DNA of 64,000 nucleotides from Thermoanaerobacterium thermosaccharolyticum DSM 571 (GCF_000145615.1 NC_014410.1:2033501-2097500); one strand, 5' to 3'. Numbered from the stretch's first letter, positions 1 to 9,041 are shown. Notes: generated by a model not told the origin, from the letters alone. Translations and numbers: made by a program.

Positions 1-30
1 AATCAATAAAGCGATAAAAAGTTTTTTCAT
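1..30 (-). CDS. 5' end of a secreted or lipoprotein gene (partial)
   Basis: Only the first ten codons lie in the window, reading MKKLFIALLI, a typical start of a signal peptide. An AGAGGG ribosome binding site lies about ten bases upstream at 41-46. The gene runs off the left edge. Its upstream region is a near copy of the one before the BNR-repeat lipoprotein at 1023-1970, so it may encode a paralogue of that protein; this is inference from the shared leader only. Confidence 0.5.
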   Translation of the reverse strand, partial: MKKLFIALLI

Positions 31-60
31 ATTCTCACATCCCTCTAAAACTTTTTAACA

Positions 61-208
61 TTATTATACATCTAATTGAACTGTAAAATATTACATAAAT
101 ATTAAAAATGATTAAGAAAAAATTAAATTTTAAATGGCAAAGGTTGTATTTTAAAAATAAAATACTCTTTTCTAAATAGAAGGGTAAATCGGCCGATAAA
201 ATCCTTCT
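61..208 (+). repeat. Intergenic direct repeat, copy 1
   Basis: This stretch is a close copy of 2002-2156, with a few substitutions and small indels. Both copies lie immediately upstream of a minus-strand lipoprotein-type gene on their left side. Copy 1 carries an intact sigma-D type promoter pointing right, towards the L,D-transpeptidase-like gene. Confidence 0.85.
173..199 (+). promoter_or_regulatory. Sigma-D (sigma-28, flagellar type) promoter
   Basis: TAAA at 173-176, a 15-base spacer, and GCCGATAA at 192-199 match the Bacillus SigD consensus TAAA-N15-GCCGATAT almost perfectly. It lies 37 bases before the start codon of the gene at 237-731. In Bacillus SigD drives late flagellar, chemotaxis and autolysin genes, so control of a wall-active enzyme fits. 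Motif seen directly; sigma assignment from established consensus. Confidence 0.75.
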
Positions 209-236
209 GAAAAAATAAAAAAGGAAGGAGATATTT

Positions 237-731
237 ATGTCAATTCCAAGAGATTATACAATATATGCTAATTTTTATACAAGCAGAGACTATAAAGGCA
301 ATTTGACTTTGAGAGATTCTAATGGGTTTATAGTTTTTGGCCCTGTAGAATGTTTAGGTAGAGGCACAAGTGATGCAAACAATAATTATGATCATACAAA
401 TTGGATGCTAATTGATGCAGATACACCTACAGGGACATACTATACATCAATTGGATCAATACTTTCCCCATTAAGCTCTTATGGACCTAATCCTGTAATA
501 GAATTAGATCCAGTTGGTGGTAATGCTCTGTTAGCTGCTAATAATGGTAGAAGTGGTTTTCTTATTCATGGTGGAGATCCAGATGCAAATGCAAATGATA
601 TATGGTATCCTTTGAGGCCAACATATGGATGTATAAGACTATCAAATAATAATCAACAAGCATTAATTGCAAAAATAAAAAGCATATCTATAGAAGGATT
701 AGGTGTTTTATACGTAAATAATAGTCTATAA
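237..731 (+). CDS. L,D-transpeptidase-like (YkuD fold) protein
   Basis: A 164-residue protein whose C-terminal half carries the YkuD signature: HGG at residues 111-113 and the motif YGCIRLSN, with the presumed catalytic cysteine at 132. The family cross-links peptidoglycan stem peptides or amidates related substrates. The N-terminal 90 residues are beta-rich and not recognised. There is no signal peptide or membrane segment, which is odd for a wall enzyme. The start is fixed by the strong AGGAAGGAG site at 222-230. It is alone on the plus strand behind a sigma-D type promoter. Family assignment is firm at motif level; the substrate is unknown. Confidence 0.8.
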   Translation: MSIPRDYTIYANFYTSRDYKGNLTLRDSNGFIVFGPVECLGRGTSDANNNYDHTNWMLIDADTPTGTYYTSIGSILSPLSSYGPNPVIELDPVGGNALLAANNGRSGFLIHGGDPDANANDIWYPLRPTYGCIRLSNNNQQALIAKIKSISIEGLGVLYVNNSL

Positions 732-756
732 TTGCAACAAGCAGGGCAACCTGCCT

Positions 757-1047
757 TTACTTCCATATAATAGATTTCTCATTAAATGATTTTATAGCTT
801 CGGGATTTAATTTATTAACAACTGAATATTTGCCATTTTTTAAATCAATAGTACATAGTTCAAAATCACTATTCTTTTCGCCTATAAAAGCAATGCGATC
901 ACCATCGCTATTCCAAAAAATTTTCGCAACATTAATATAAGGAACATGAAAATTTTTATAAACATTATTTTCAGCATCGTACAAATATACTCCACCTTTA
1001 CCTATTGTGCCGGATGTAAAAGCTAATTTAATTTTACAAATATATGT
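757..1047 (-). pseudogene. C-terminal fragment of a TolB/WD40-like propeller protein
   Basis: An open frame without a good start covers this stretch, about 96 codons from the upstream stop. It contains propeller-like text such as NSDGDRIAFIGEKNSD. It overlaps the 3' end of the BNR lipoprotein gene in another frame and has no visible ribosome binding site; the only in-frame candidate start is a TTG at 984. It looks like the tail of a longer beta-propeller gene left after recombination, but a short functional ORF starting at 984 cannot be excluded. Confidence 0.4.
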
Positions 1048-1970
1048 TTATTTTCATCATACGCGTATACATTTGTTGACCAAGTGTTTCCTCCGTCATT
1101 TGTTACATAAGTCACAGTGTGATTTTCAGGTTTACCATTGTTTGTTCTATAAAAATCGACATTTAATGTTCCATTTTTATCGTCTTTAAATACAGGTACT
1201 GAAGCCGACACGATACAATACTTTTCGTAGCCTTGTGGTGTAGGAACTGAAACTTTACTCCACGTATTGCCTCCATCCATCGTTTTGTACAAGATTACAT
1301 CCGCTGATATCGGATTTGATACACCTACCCATCCATTATCTACGCCATAAAATATCATATCAGTTGATGTTCCTACAAGTGGTAAACCTGAATAAGAATC
1401 TGATGAAGTAACATTAATTTTTTCCCATGTCTTTCCGCCGTCATTTGTTCTAAATAAATATTTTATTTGCTGTTCCGCTGCGCCATCAGATACAGCCAAA
1501 AGCCAACCTGTATTTGGTGTTACAAATTGGATTTTCGAAATGCTTTGTGATAACTGCGGGAGTTTATAACTTAGTTTGTTCCACGTTTTGCCTCCATCTG
1601 TTGTTTTAAGAATATACAATGACTCATCATTATTATTTATCCATGAAATCCAAACATTGTCAGAGTCTAAAAAATATGGGACAACATTTTCTACATAAAC
1701 GTTACTATATACATCTTTTGATAAAATGTCTATAGGTAAATTTATTTGAGTCCATGAATTACCTCCATCCAATGATTTGAAAATCTGCAAATTCTCTAAT
1801 GTATTTTGGTCATTTTTAAAAGACCATTTCCACCTGATATCAGATACATTTGTTTTTAAAGAACTATTAGATATTGTATTTTGACTAATTGTATTGCTTT
1901 GTTTTGCAGCAATTCCACATCCAGTTAAAAATAAAGCTAAAATTAATAGACCAGCCAAAAATCTTTTCAT
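1023..1970 (-). CDS. Lipoprotein with BNR/Asp-box repeats
   Basis: The chosen ATG at 1970 has an AAGGGGGA site ten bases upstream and gives a 315-residue protein. It begins with a lipoprotein signal peptide whose lipobox is FLTGC (Cys18). At least five Asp-box motifs of the form S/TxDGGxTW are spread over the mature protein, for example TTDGGKTW and TNDGGKTW, predicting a six-bladed beta propeller like the Ycf48 or sialidase-type folds. It is therefore an extracytoplasmic, membrane-anchored propeller of unknown ligand; sialidase activity is not implied, since the catalytic arginine triad is not evident. The upstream region is duplicated (see 61-208). Confidence 0.8.
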   Translation of the reverse strand: MKRFLAGLLILALFLTGCGIAAKQSNTISQNTISNSSLKTNVSDIRWKWSFKNDQNTLENLQIFKSLDGGNSWTQINLPIDILSKDVYSNVYVENVVPYFLDSDNVWISWINNNDESLYILKTTDGGKTWNKLSYKLPQLSQSISKIQFVTPNTGWLLAVSDGAAEQQIKYLFRTNDGGKTWEKINVTSSDSYSGLPLVGTSTDMIFYGVDNGWVGVSNPISADVILYKTMDGGNTWSKVSVPTPQGYEKYCIVSASVPVFKDDKNGTLNVDFYRTNNGKPENHTVTYVTNDGGNTWSTNVYAYDENKHIFVKLN

Positions 1971-2001
1971 GTGATCATTCCCCCTTGTAATTTCTAGCAC
2001 T

Positions 2002-2156
2002 ATTATACATCTAATCAATTTGTCAAATATTACATAAACATTAAAAATGATTAAGTAAAATTAAATTTTAAAAATACTTTAGCAAAGGTTGTATTTTAAA
2101 AATAAAATACTCTTTTCTATATAGAAGGGTAGTAAATCGGCCGATAAATTCCTTCT
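2002..2156 (+). repeat. Intergenic direct repeat, copy 2, with decayed sigma-D promoter
   Basis: This is the second copy of the stretch at 61-208. The -10 like GGCCGATAAA is retained at 2139-2148, but the upstream TAAA has become TATA and three bases are inserted in the spacer, so the sigma-D promoter is probably inactive. No transpeptidase-like gene follows; an orphan GTGAGGT site near 2172 is not followed by a start codon, suggesting that the downstream gene was lost. Confidence 0.8.
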
Positions 2157-2260
2157 AAAAATCTAATGAAAGTGAGGTAAAGTACAAATATAGATAATTC
2201 AATAAATAAATATTACTTATATGCTGATTAGTATGATAAAATACTTATGAGGTGTTTTAA

Positions 2261-3154
2261 ATGGTATCACAAATATGCAATATATGTCCAAGAAATTGCA
2301 ATGTTGATCGCAGTACAAAAATAGGCTTCTGCGGTATGTTAAGTGAAATAAAAGTAGCAAAAGCATATCTTCATGAGTGGGAAGAGCCTTGCATAAGCGG
2401 CACTAGAGGGTCTGGAACAGTATTTTTCACAGGTTGCAATTTAAAATGCGTTTTCTGCCAAAATTACAAAATCAGCCAAGGAAATTTTGGAGTAAGTGTT
2501 TCATCAGAAAAGCTTGCAGATATTTTTATGAATTTAGAAAAATCAGGTGCTCACAATATCAATCTTGTATCACCTACAATATTTATTCCAAAAATAAAAG
2601 AAGCTATAATCATAGCTAGAAATAATGGGCTTAGCATACCTATTGTTTACAACTCAAATGCATACGAAAATGTAGAATCTTTAAAGACTTTAGATGGCCT
2701 CATAGATATATACTTGCCTGATCTAAAATATTACAGTGATGAGACAGCCATAAAATACTCTAAAGCACCACATTATTTTGAGTACGCTACAAAGGCGATT
2801 TTAGAAATGTATCGTCAGGTAGGTAACCCTGTCTTTGATAATGACGGCATAATGAAAAAGGGAATGATTATACGTCATCTAATATTGCCGGGGAAATTAG
2901 ATGAGACAAAAGAAATTTTAAAATGGATACGTGATAATCTCCCTAAAGAAATATATGTAAGCCTTATGGGACAATATACACCATTTTACAACGCAAATAA
3001 ATACCAAGAGTTAAATAGAAGAATAAGCAATAAAGAATATAAAGAAGCGATAGAATACTTCTTTGAAATAGGTCTGGAAAACGGATTTGTTCAGGATGAT
3101 GAAAGTGCATCAGAAAGCTTCATTCCCGATTTTGATTTAGAAGGCATCTTTTAA
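2261..3154 (+). CDS. Radical SAM protein, PflX-like (COG1313)
   Basis: A 297-residue radical SAM enzyme related to pyruvate formate-lyase activases. The CxxxCxxC cluster motif is CNLKCVFC (cysteines 59, 63, 66). Four more cysteines at 6, 9, 13 and 24 (CNICPRNC) form an N-terminal zinc- or iron-sulfur-like knuckle typical of the PflX group. The substrate of PflX-type proteins is not established. A GAGGTG site precedes the ATG, and an extended -10 (TGATAAAAT, 2234-2242) may be its promoter. Its 3' end overlaps the convergent pseudouridine synthase gene by 18 bases. Confidence 0.88.
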   Translation: MVSQICNICPRNCNVDRSTKIGFCGMLSEIKVAKAYLHEWEEPCISGTRGSGTVFFTGCNLKCVFCQNYKISQGNFGVSVSSEKLADIFMNLEKSGAHNINLVSPTIFIPKIKEAIIIARNNGLSIPIVYNSNAYENVESLKTLDGLIDIYLPDLKYYSDETAIKYSKAPHYFEYATKAILEMYRQVGNPVFDNDGIMKKGMIIRHLILPGKLDETKEILKWIRDNLPKEIYVSLMGQYTPFYNANKYQELNRRISNKEYKEAIEYFFEIGLENGFVQDDESASESFIPDFDLEGIF

Positions 3155-3997
3155 TACCATCTTCATATCATCCGGAATAGGTGAATAAATTGAGATGCAC
3201 TTTCCAATAAAAGGCTGTCTAAATGTGATTCTATAAGCATGAAGTGCCTGCCTCTTTATATAAGAAGTATCCGAGCCATATAGCGTATCACCAATTATAG
3301 GATGTCCTATATGGCTTAAGTGAACCCTTATTTGATGTGTTCTGCCTGTTTTTAATTCTAACTTTACAAGGCTTAACTTTTCGCCTCTCTTAAGCACATA
3401 AAAATCTGTCACTGCCTTATCTCCATCATCATCTACCATTCGTTCAATGGTGCTGCCTGGTTTTCTTTTTATAGGCAAATCTATCGTTCCTCTGTCTTCT
3501 AAATCCCCTCGAACTATAGCAATGTAAAATTTTTTCATAGGGCAAACAATCTGAAGATAATTTTGCATAAAGGGATTTTTGGCAAAAATGATTAAACCGG
3601 ATGTATCTCTGTCAAGCCTATTGACAGGCCTTATTGGTGCATTAATGTTGTTTTTTTCGTAATACCAAGCAACGCCATTTGCCAATGTACCATCAGGATG
3701 CCCGGCTGTAGGGTGGACAACGACACCGGCATCTTTATTGACAACCAAAATGTCATCATCCTCATAGCATATATGTAAATCCATTTTTTCCGGCTTAACT
3801 GACACATTATCATCATCTAAATAAAGCTCGATGATATCTCCTTTTTTAATTATTCTGTTTACTATTGATATTTCATTGTTTACTAAAATTCTACCACTAT
3901 GTTTATATTTTCTTATGAGAGTCGACGAAAAGCCTCTATTTATTAATATCTCTTTAAGAGGCAAATTTTCGTCTTCTTTACTTGCGATAATCTTCAT
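3137..3997 (-). CDS. RluA-family pseudouridine synthase
   Basis: A 286-residue protein with an N-terminal S4 RNA-binding domain (about residues 14-70) followed by the RluA catalytic domain. The signature RLDRDTSGL (127-135) contains the catalytic aspartate 129; the usual preceding histidine of HRLD is asparagine. The family isomerises uridine in rRNA or tRNA; which site is modified cannot be read from the sequence. The ribosome binding site is poor, so expression may depend on the small zinc-finger gene 23 bases upstream on the same strand. Confidence 0.88.
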   Translation of the reverse strand: MKIIASKEDENLPLKEILINRGFSSTLIRKYKHSGRILVNNEISIVNRIIKKGDIIELYLDDDNVSVKPEKMDLHICYEDDDILVVNKDAGVVVHPTAGHPDGTLANGVAWYYEKNNINAPIRPVNRLDRDTSGLIIFAKNPFMQNYLQIVCPMKKFYIAIVRGDLEDRGTIDLPIKRKPGSTIERMVDDDGDKAVTDFYVLKRGEKLSLVKLELKTGRTHQIRVHLSHIGHPIIGDTLYGSDTSYIKRQALHAYRITFRQPFIGKCISIYSPIPDDMKMVLKDAF

Positions 3998-4019
3998 CTG
4001 CCCACACCAATAACAATTT

Positions 4020-4229
4020 TTACCATACTCTACTTAATTTATATGTTCCCTTATTTTTTTCATCTTTTAATATCTTATCCAATACTTCTGTGTCATAATA
4101 TTTGGCACCACATTTCTGGCAAACATATGTTGGAACATCTTTGTAAACTATAACCTTTTTCCCCTTTATTAACTCATAATCTGCAAGTTCTATCTCTACA
4201 TCTCCCCCACAGAAGCATCGTTTTAGCAT
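4020..4229 (-). CDS. YgiT-type zinc-finger protein
   Basis: The ATG at 4229 is preceded by a strong GGAGGTC site and gives 69 residues; a longer reading to 4247 lacks such a site. Cysteines CFC at 5-7 and CQKC at 37-40 form a zinc-ribbon like the N-terminal domain of MqsA/YgiT antitoxins. It lacks the helix-turn-helix of full MqsA, and no toxin partner such as MqsR or a DUF4258 protein is next to it; the next gene is an RluA-type synthase. The role is therefore unknown, and an antitoxin function would be speculation. Confidence 0.7.
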   Translation of the reverse strand: MLKRCFCGGDVEIELADYELIKGKKVIVYKDVPTYVCQKCGAKYYDTEVLDKILKDEKNKGTYKLSRVW

Positions 4230-4446
4230 TATTGACCTCCTTCGCATTAGTTAATGAAACAGCTATTCTTTATATCGTAAATTCGACAAAAAAACTTAAT
4301 ATATAACAGAAATATTATACCACTGATTACAGAAACATGGAATATTTTCTTCCTTTCATCAATATCGCCCGTAACAAAAATACTTTTTTATCATACTATA
4401 TTACTGTAGCTGTTCCCATCAATTATAAAAAAGGAGGGGGAGTATA

Positions 4447-4578
4447 ATGGCTGGAACTGACTGCAAGAAAAGGCCAAGAGATGACGATTTTTGGGTTTGG
4501 ATAATATTAATAATTATCATAATATTACTTTTAGTACCCGGTGTATTTGTCCTTGATAAGCAAGAGCCTACAATATAA
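4447..4578 (+). CDS. Small single-span membrane protein (43 aa)
   Basis: A short gene with a very strong ribosome binding site (AAAGGAGGGGG, 4429-4439) and an immediate downstream terminator. The product starts with a charged 15-residue segment (MAGTDCKKRPRDDD), followed by an Ile/Leu-rich membrane span and a short DKQEPTI tail. Its size and layout recall small sporulation-associated hydrophobic proteins of Firmicutes, but I see no specific family signature. It is flanked by minus-strand genes, so it is a monocistronic unit. Confidence 0.7.
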   Translation: MAGTDCKKRPRDDDFWVWIILIIIIILLLVPGVFVLDKQEPTI

Positions 4579-4588
4579 AATCAAAAAA

Positions 4589-4618
4589 GCGTTGGTTCAT
4601 TTGCCAACGCCTTTTTTT
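4589..4618. terminator. Bidirectional rho-independent terminator
   Basis: Stem GCGTTGG (4589-4595) pairs with CCAACGC (4604-4610) and is followed by a T run on the plus strand; on the minus strand the A run before it gives a second T tract. It serves the 43-residue gene on the left and the aminopeptidase on the right. Confidence 0.85.
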
Positions 4619-4622
4619 GAAT

Positions 4623-5735
4623 TTATAAAACACTTTTAATAAATTGACCATCTTTATAGAAAAGCTCACCATCTGCGTATATTTCTCCACCTTGCCTCAT
4701 ATCGCAAAGCATATCCCAATGAATAGCAGAGCGATTTTTCCCTCCTGCTTCCGGCATCGAATCTCCCAATGCCATATGGACTGTACCACCTATTTTCTCA
4801 TCGAAAAGCATGTTTCTAGTAAATTTCTGTATTCCATAATTTGTGCCTATGGCTACTTCTCCAAAATACTTAGCACCATCATCTGTATCCATCAATGCGT
4901 GTAATAAATCCTCACCTTTTTCTGCAGTAGCTTTCACAACAAGGCCATTTTCTACTTCAAGGTAAATTCCCTCTATGCTCTTTCCCATGTATATTCCTGG
5001 AAAACTAAACGTGATGTGTCCATTTATTTTATTTTCCACAGGCGATGTAAAAATCTCACCATCAGGAAAATTTTCAGTACCGCTGCAGTTTATCCACTTT
5101 CTACCTGAAATATTAACGTAGATGTCGGTTCCCTCCGATACGATGTGCAATTCTGTTTTTTTATTTAAGTAACTTATCCATACATCCTGCTCATCGTGTA
5201 TTTTCTGCCACATATAAATTGGGTCATAGCTATCAAGTAGACCCGCCCCATAAACAAAATCTTCGTATTCGCTCAAACTCATTTCGGCTTCCTGAGCATC
5301 TGCCTGAGTGGGATACTGTGTTCCACACCACCTTAAAGAACCATTACCCATCCTTTCTGAGTAAACCTTTCTCCATGACGATGCACCTTTGGCTGCTAGC
5401 TGCAGCTTTAATGGATCTACATTTGAATTTGCTTTTGTGTTTTTGTTAGCCCAAGCAGTAAGCCATACATCTGCTTTTTCAAGAGCTACCCTTTGTATAT
5501 ACTTTTCCATGAGAAGTTGCTCTTCTGTAGAATTTTTTAAAATAATCTCTGAAACATCAGGAATGTCAACTAGCGTCTCAACGTGTGCGCCTGCCTTCAC
5601 TGCCTCCCTAACAACTTCATTTATCCACGGTATTGCTATGTCACCAGCCTGAACTAAAACAAAATCGCCTTTTTTTACTTTAGTTGAATAATTTACTAAT
5701 AAATTTGCAAGTTTTTTTAACCTTGGGTCTGTCAT
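4623..5735 (-). CDS. M29-family aminopeptidase
   Basis: A 370-residue protein matching thermophilic M29 metallo-aminopeptidases (AmpS/PepS, aminopeptidase T) over its length. The C-terminal metal-binding part shows HMALGDSMPEAGGKN and SAIHWDMLCDMR, and the middle has the conserved EGTDIYVNISGRKW. These cytoplasmic enzymes release N-terminal residues from peptides with two Zn or Co ions. An AGGGGGTGG site precedes the ATG. It stands alone between the terminator at 4589 and the add genes and may help to degrade peptides imported by systems such as the Opp transporter in this window. Confidence 0.92.
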   Translation of the reverse strand: MTDPRLKKLANLLVNYSTKVKKGDFVLVQAGDIAIPWINEVVREAVKAGAHVETLVDIPDVSEIILKNSTEEQLLMEKYIQRVALEKADVWLTAWANKNTKANSNVDPLKLQLAAKGASSWRKVYSERMGNGSLRWCGTQYPTQADAQEAEMSLSEYEDFVYGAGLLDSYDPIYMWQKIHDEQDVWISYLNKKTELHIVSEGTDIYVNISGRKWINCSGTENFPDGEIFTSPVENKINGHITFSFPGIYMGKSIEGIYLEVENGLVVKATAEKGEDLLHALMDTDDGAKYFGEVAIGTNYGIQKFTRNMLFDEKIGGTVHMALGDSMPEAGGKNRSAIHWDMLCDMRQGGEIYADGELFYKDGQFIKSVL

Positions 5736-5801
5736 GTACCCACCCCCTAAAATTAATACTTAACCATATTATTACACATTGTAAATAAAAAGCCAATACT
5801 A

Positions 5802-8800
5802 TTAGCAAATTTTATTGTATTTACATAAACTACAGTACATATTTTTCGTTCCGCTGTAAACCGTAAAATTCTTGATTCCCAGTAAATATGGTGCATCATT
5901 AATAATTTTTTTCATAGTATCAGATACATAAAAGTCAGAAATATCTACTTCAATATATTTGCCCACATCCAAAAGGTACAAAAAAGCTCCTTTTAAGCTT
6001 GGAGTGTAACCGCTTATTGATTTTAACTTGTTTAATGCATATGAATAAGCATGTATTTGCGGCTTATAATGATTTACAACTTCTTCTATTTCATCATCAT
6101 TATTTATCTTATTCGTTTTATAGTCAAATATATATGCTTCGATTTCTCCATCATTCTCATATATATCAATTCTATCGATTACGCCATTTAAATTCAAATT
6201 TTCATCTAACAGAACTCTAAATCGATACTCATTTAAACTTTTCAATAATTTCCCCTTTAACACTTTTCTATGTTCCTTTATGATTTTAAAGTAATTGTCA
6301 ATGTACTTCTTGATGCCATTATCCACATCGATACCATCAATACCATTCTTTGGACTAGATGCATTACTATCAAGTATGCTGATATTTTCAAGTATTCTAT
6401 GAACAATCGTCCCTCGTTCTAAAGCATCTATATCTAAAGCATCATACTCGTAAAAATCATCATTTTTCAGTTGTTCTTCAATATATTCATCATTTAATGC
6501 TGCTATATATTTATAATAGTACAACTTAGGACAGCTTAAATAATCAATATACGCCGTTATACTTATGTTTCCCTGTGGTTTTAACGGTATTTCAGCAATT
6601 AGATTATCATTTTTAAGTTTGCCTATTTCCGACTTGTCATATGATTTACATATTTTAATATTCCTGTCATACATTAATAAATCATTTCCATTAAGCACTG
6701 CAATGTCAATATCATCAATGTCCATCGCATAAAACAGCTGTTTCATAAATGAATTCAACGCTGTTTCATTTTGTAACTCACTTGTTTTATTTTTTTCTTG
6801 ACCAATAAAAGCAAGAAACCTTTTTGCTCTTGTAGACGCAACATAGAAAAGCCTTCTGCTCTCTTGATTTTCTCTTTCTAAATATTCATCATATGCAGAT
6901 TTATACCTACTATTTGCCTCTTTATCAAGTTCACCTTCTTCGTTAACACCTATGCCATACATGTACCCGTCTTCACTTAGCATAAATAAATGATTGTGCC
7001 TTATAGAAACACCATCCGTAGCTTTATCCATATCTGGGATAATTACAGCTTCAAATTCAAGCCCTTTTGATGCATGTATTGTTAAGATTTTGACTGCATC
7101 ACTTTCTTCTGTGTCCAAAAATGCTTCAGAATCCAATCCTGAAAACTCTTTAAATGAGCTTAAATATTCTACCAAATCTCTTGCATTGAATATATCTTTA
7201 TCCGTAAAATCTTTTATTATTTTCTCCAGCTTTTCTATGTTCCTATATTTTTGATACCCATTTGGCAATGATATTAAAAGTTTTTTATAGTCAACTAAGT
7301 CTAAAATCTTTTCAAATATCTCGTATGCTCCATAAATTCCATTTAAATTAGATATCTCCTTTAATATGTTGTAAGCCCTTACTATGATCCATTCATTGCT
7401 TCTATTGATACAAGTAAGCTTTTCTAATGCCTCTAATATGTTGCTTAAGCCCTCATCATTATATATACTCATAAGATTGTATACATCATCATCGCTAAAA
7501 CCGAAAATAGGCGACCTTAAAACTACCAGCAGTGCAATTTTATCTGACATGTCAAATACAAGCTTGTAAAGGGAAATTATATCGATAATCTCGCTTTTGT
7601 CCCAAAATCCAATTCCACCTATTACACAGTATGGTATGCCATACTTTAGCAATGCATTTTCTACACTTTCAAGTCCAGTTCTACTCCTTAAGAGAATTGC
7701 TATATCTTCGTACTTATAGCCTTCATCCAAAAGCTTCAAAATTCTTGACGCAATTATACTTCCTTGAAAGTCTCTCTTTGATTCTGATTTTTTAATATCT
7801 TTCATTAGAGATTCGTGTAACTCTTCACTTTTGCTGTCATCCTTCAAAAGCTTCTTAATACTTTGAAATCTTTCATTTCTTGGATCTGCTATATTTTGCT
7901 TGTTGTACGTTATAAGTTCAACTTTCGGCCCTTCTTCCGTATCATTTAGATATTTCAACTCTTCGTATGGTTCAAGCAGATTCTTAAATACAGAGTTTAC
8001 CGTACAGATGATGTTTTTTGTGCTTCTATAACAATTGCTTAAGTTTAACACATCACCTTCTTTTTTTATCTTCTCACAAAACTCTTCAAATATCCTGTAG
8101 TCTGTCCCTCTAAATCCGTATATTGACTGCTTATAGTCTCCAACAATAAACAGCCTTCCTTCTGGAATTACTCCATTTTTTTCTGCAAGCTTCAAAATAA
8201 TCCTCTTTTGAATTTGATTTATATCCTGAAATTCATCAACAAGTATATATTTATACCTTTCAAAATAGCTATCTCTTTTGCTATCATCAGAAAGCAGCTT
8301 CAAAGCGGCAATTTCCAAGTCATTAAAATCAAGCAAATTTCTCTCCTTCTTAAATCTATCATACTCCTCGTCAATCTTTTTTATAATTCTTACTGTCAGC
8401 AATTCCATAGCTTTTGTTGATTCATCATATTCTTCTCCTTCGTATAATTTTACATCGTCAATTCTCAGTCCAGTTTCTTTTATGCGGTTCATCAAACTAA
8501 TAAGTTCAGCTTCAAATTTTCCATTCACAACGATTTTCGAAGGATATTTTTTAAACATAATTTTTAATAAGTCCTTGTTTACAGGGTCATTTAACGCCTC
8601 ATCGACTATCCATCTTACTATATTATGAACTGCTGTATTAGACTCCGCTTCATCTATAATCGTAAACAGCGGGTCAACTCCTGCATCTGCAAAATTATCC
8701 CTTATGATCTTTTCGCAGAACCCGTGGATTGTATCTATATTTGCAAATGATAGTGAGTTTCTAAACTCCATCCACTTCTCTTTTTCCGAATCAACTTTAC

Positions 8801-9041
8801 ACATAACTTCAATTTCTTTTCTAATCCTGTCTTTCATTTCTGACGCTGCTTTGCGAGTAAAAGTTATCGCTACAATATTATCAATTTTAATTTCGGGAAT
8901 ATCATTGAGAAGTTTTATATATCTTTTCGTTAAAACTCTCGTCTTACCCGAGCCTGCACCAGCTTTTAATGCTATATTTTTACTTATATCGAGTGCTTTT
9001 AATTGTTCTTCGCTTAAATCGTCTGTCGGTAATTTATACAA
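5802..9041 (-). CDS. addA: AddA-like helicase-nuclease with iron-sulfur type cysteines
   Basis: A UvrD-type helicase fused to a C-terminal PD-(D/E)XK nuclease. Walker A is AGAGSGKT (residues 27-34), motif II is ILVDEFQDIN, and TIHASKGLEFEAVI is the late helicase motif; the nuclease core is YIFDYKTNK. I chose the TTG at 9041, which has AAGAGG upstream and an 8-base overlap with addB; an ATG at 9068 is possible. At 1079 residues it is shorter than Bacillus AddA. Unusually it carries one cysteine in SCPKLYYY and a C-terminal CSLCKYNKIC, the Cx2Cx5C pattern of the AddB/Cas4 iron-sulfur staple. It should act with AddB in double-strand break resection. Confidence 0.85.
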   Translation of the reverse strand: MYKLPTDDLSEEQLKALDISKNIALKAGAGSGKTRVLTKRYIKLLNDIPEIKIDNIVAITFTRKAASEMKDRIRKEIEVMCKVDSEKEKWMEFRNSLSFANIDTIHGFCEKIIRDNFADAGVDPLFTIIDEAESNTAVHNIVRWIVDEALNDPVNKDLLKIMFKKYPSKIVVNGKFEAELISLMNRIKETGLRIDDVKLYEGEEYDESTKAMELLTVRIIKKIDEEYDRFKKERNLLDFNDLEIAALKLLSDDSKRDSYFERYKYILVDEFQDINQIQKRIILKLAEKNGVIPEGRLFIVGDYKQSIYGFRGTDYRIFEEFCEKIKKEGDVLNLSNCYRSTKNIICTVNSVFKNLLEPYEELKYLNDTEEGPKVELITYNKQNIADPRNERFQSIKKLLKDDSKSEELHESLMKDIKKSESKRDFQGSIIASRILKLLDEGYKYEDIAILLRSRTGLESVENALLKYGIPYCVIGGIGFWDKSEIIDIISLYKLVFDMSDKIALLVVLRSPIFGFSDDDVYNLMSIYNDEGLSNILEALEKLTCINRSNEWIIVRAYNILKEISNLNGIYGAYEIFEKILDLVDYKKLLISLPNGYQKYRNIEKLEKIIKDFTDKDIFNARDLVEYLSSFKEFSGLDSEAFLDTEESDAVKILTIHASKGLEFEAVIIPDMDKATDGVSIRHNHLFMLSEDGYMYGIGVNEEGELDKEANSRYKSAYDEYLERENQESRRLFYVASTRAKRFLAFIGQEKNKTSELQNETALNSFMKQLFYAMDIDDIDIAVLNGNDLLMYDRNIKICKSYDKSEIGKLKNDNLIAEIPLKPQGNISITAYIDYLSCPKLYYYKYIAALNDEYIEEQLKNDDFYEYDALDIDALERGTIVHRILENISILDSNASSPKNGIDGIDVDNGIKKYIDNYFKIIKEHRKVLKGKLLKSLNEYRFRVLLDENLNLNGVIDRIDIYENDGEIEAYIFDYKTNKINNDDEIEEVVNHYKPQIHAYSYALNKLKSISGYTPSLKGAFLYLLDVGKYIEVDISDFYVSDTMKKIINDAPYLLGIKNFTVYSGTKNMYCSLCKYNKIC

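Noticed and set aside
4020-4229. YgiT zinc-finger protein as the antitoxin of a toxin-antitoxin pair
   Set aside because: No toxin gene is adjacent and the helix-turn-helix domain is missing.
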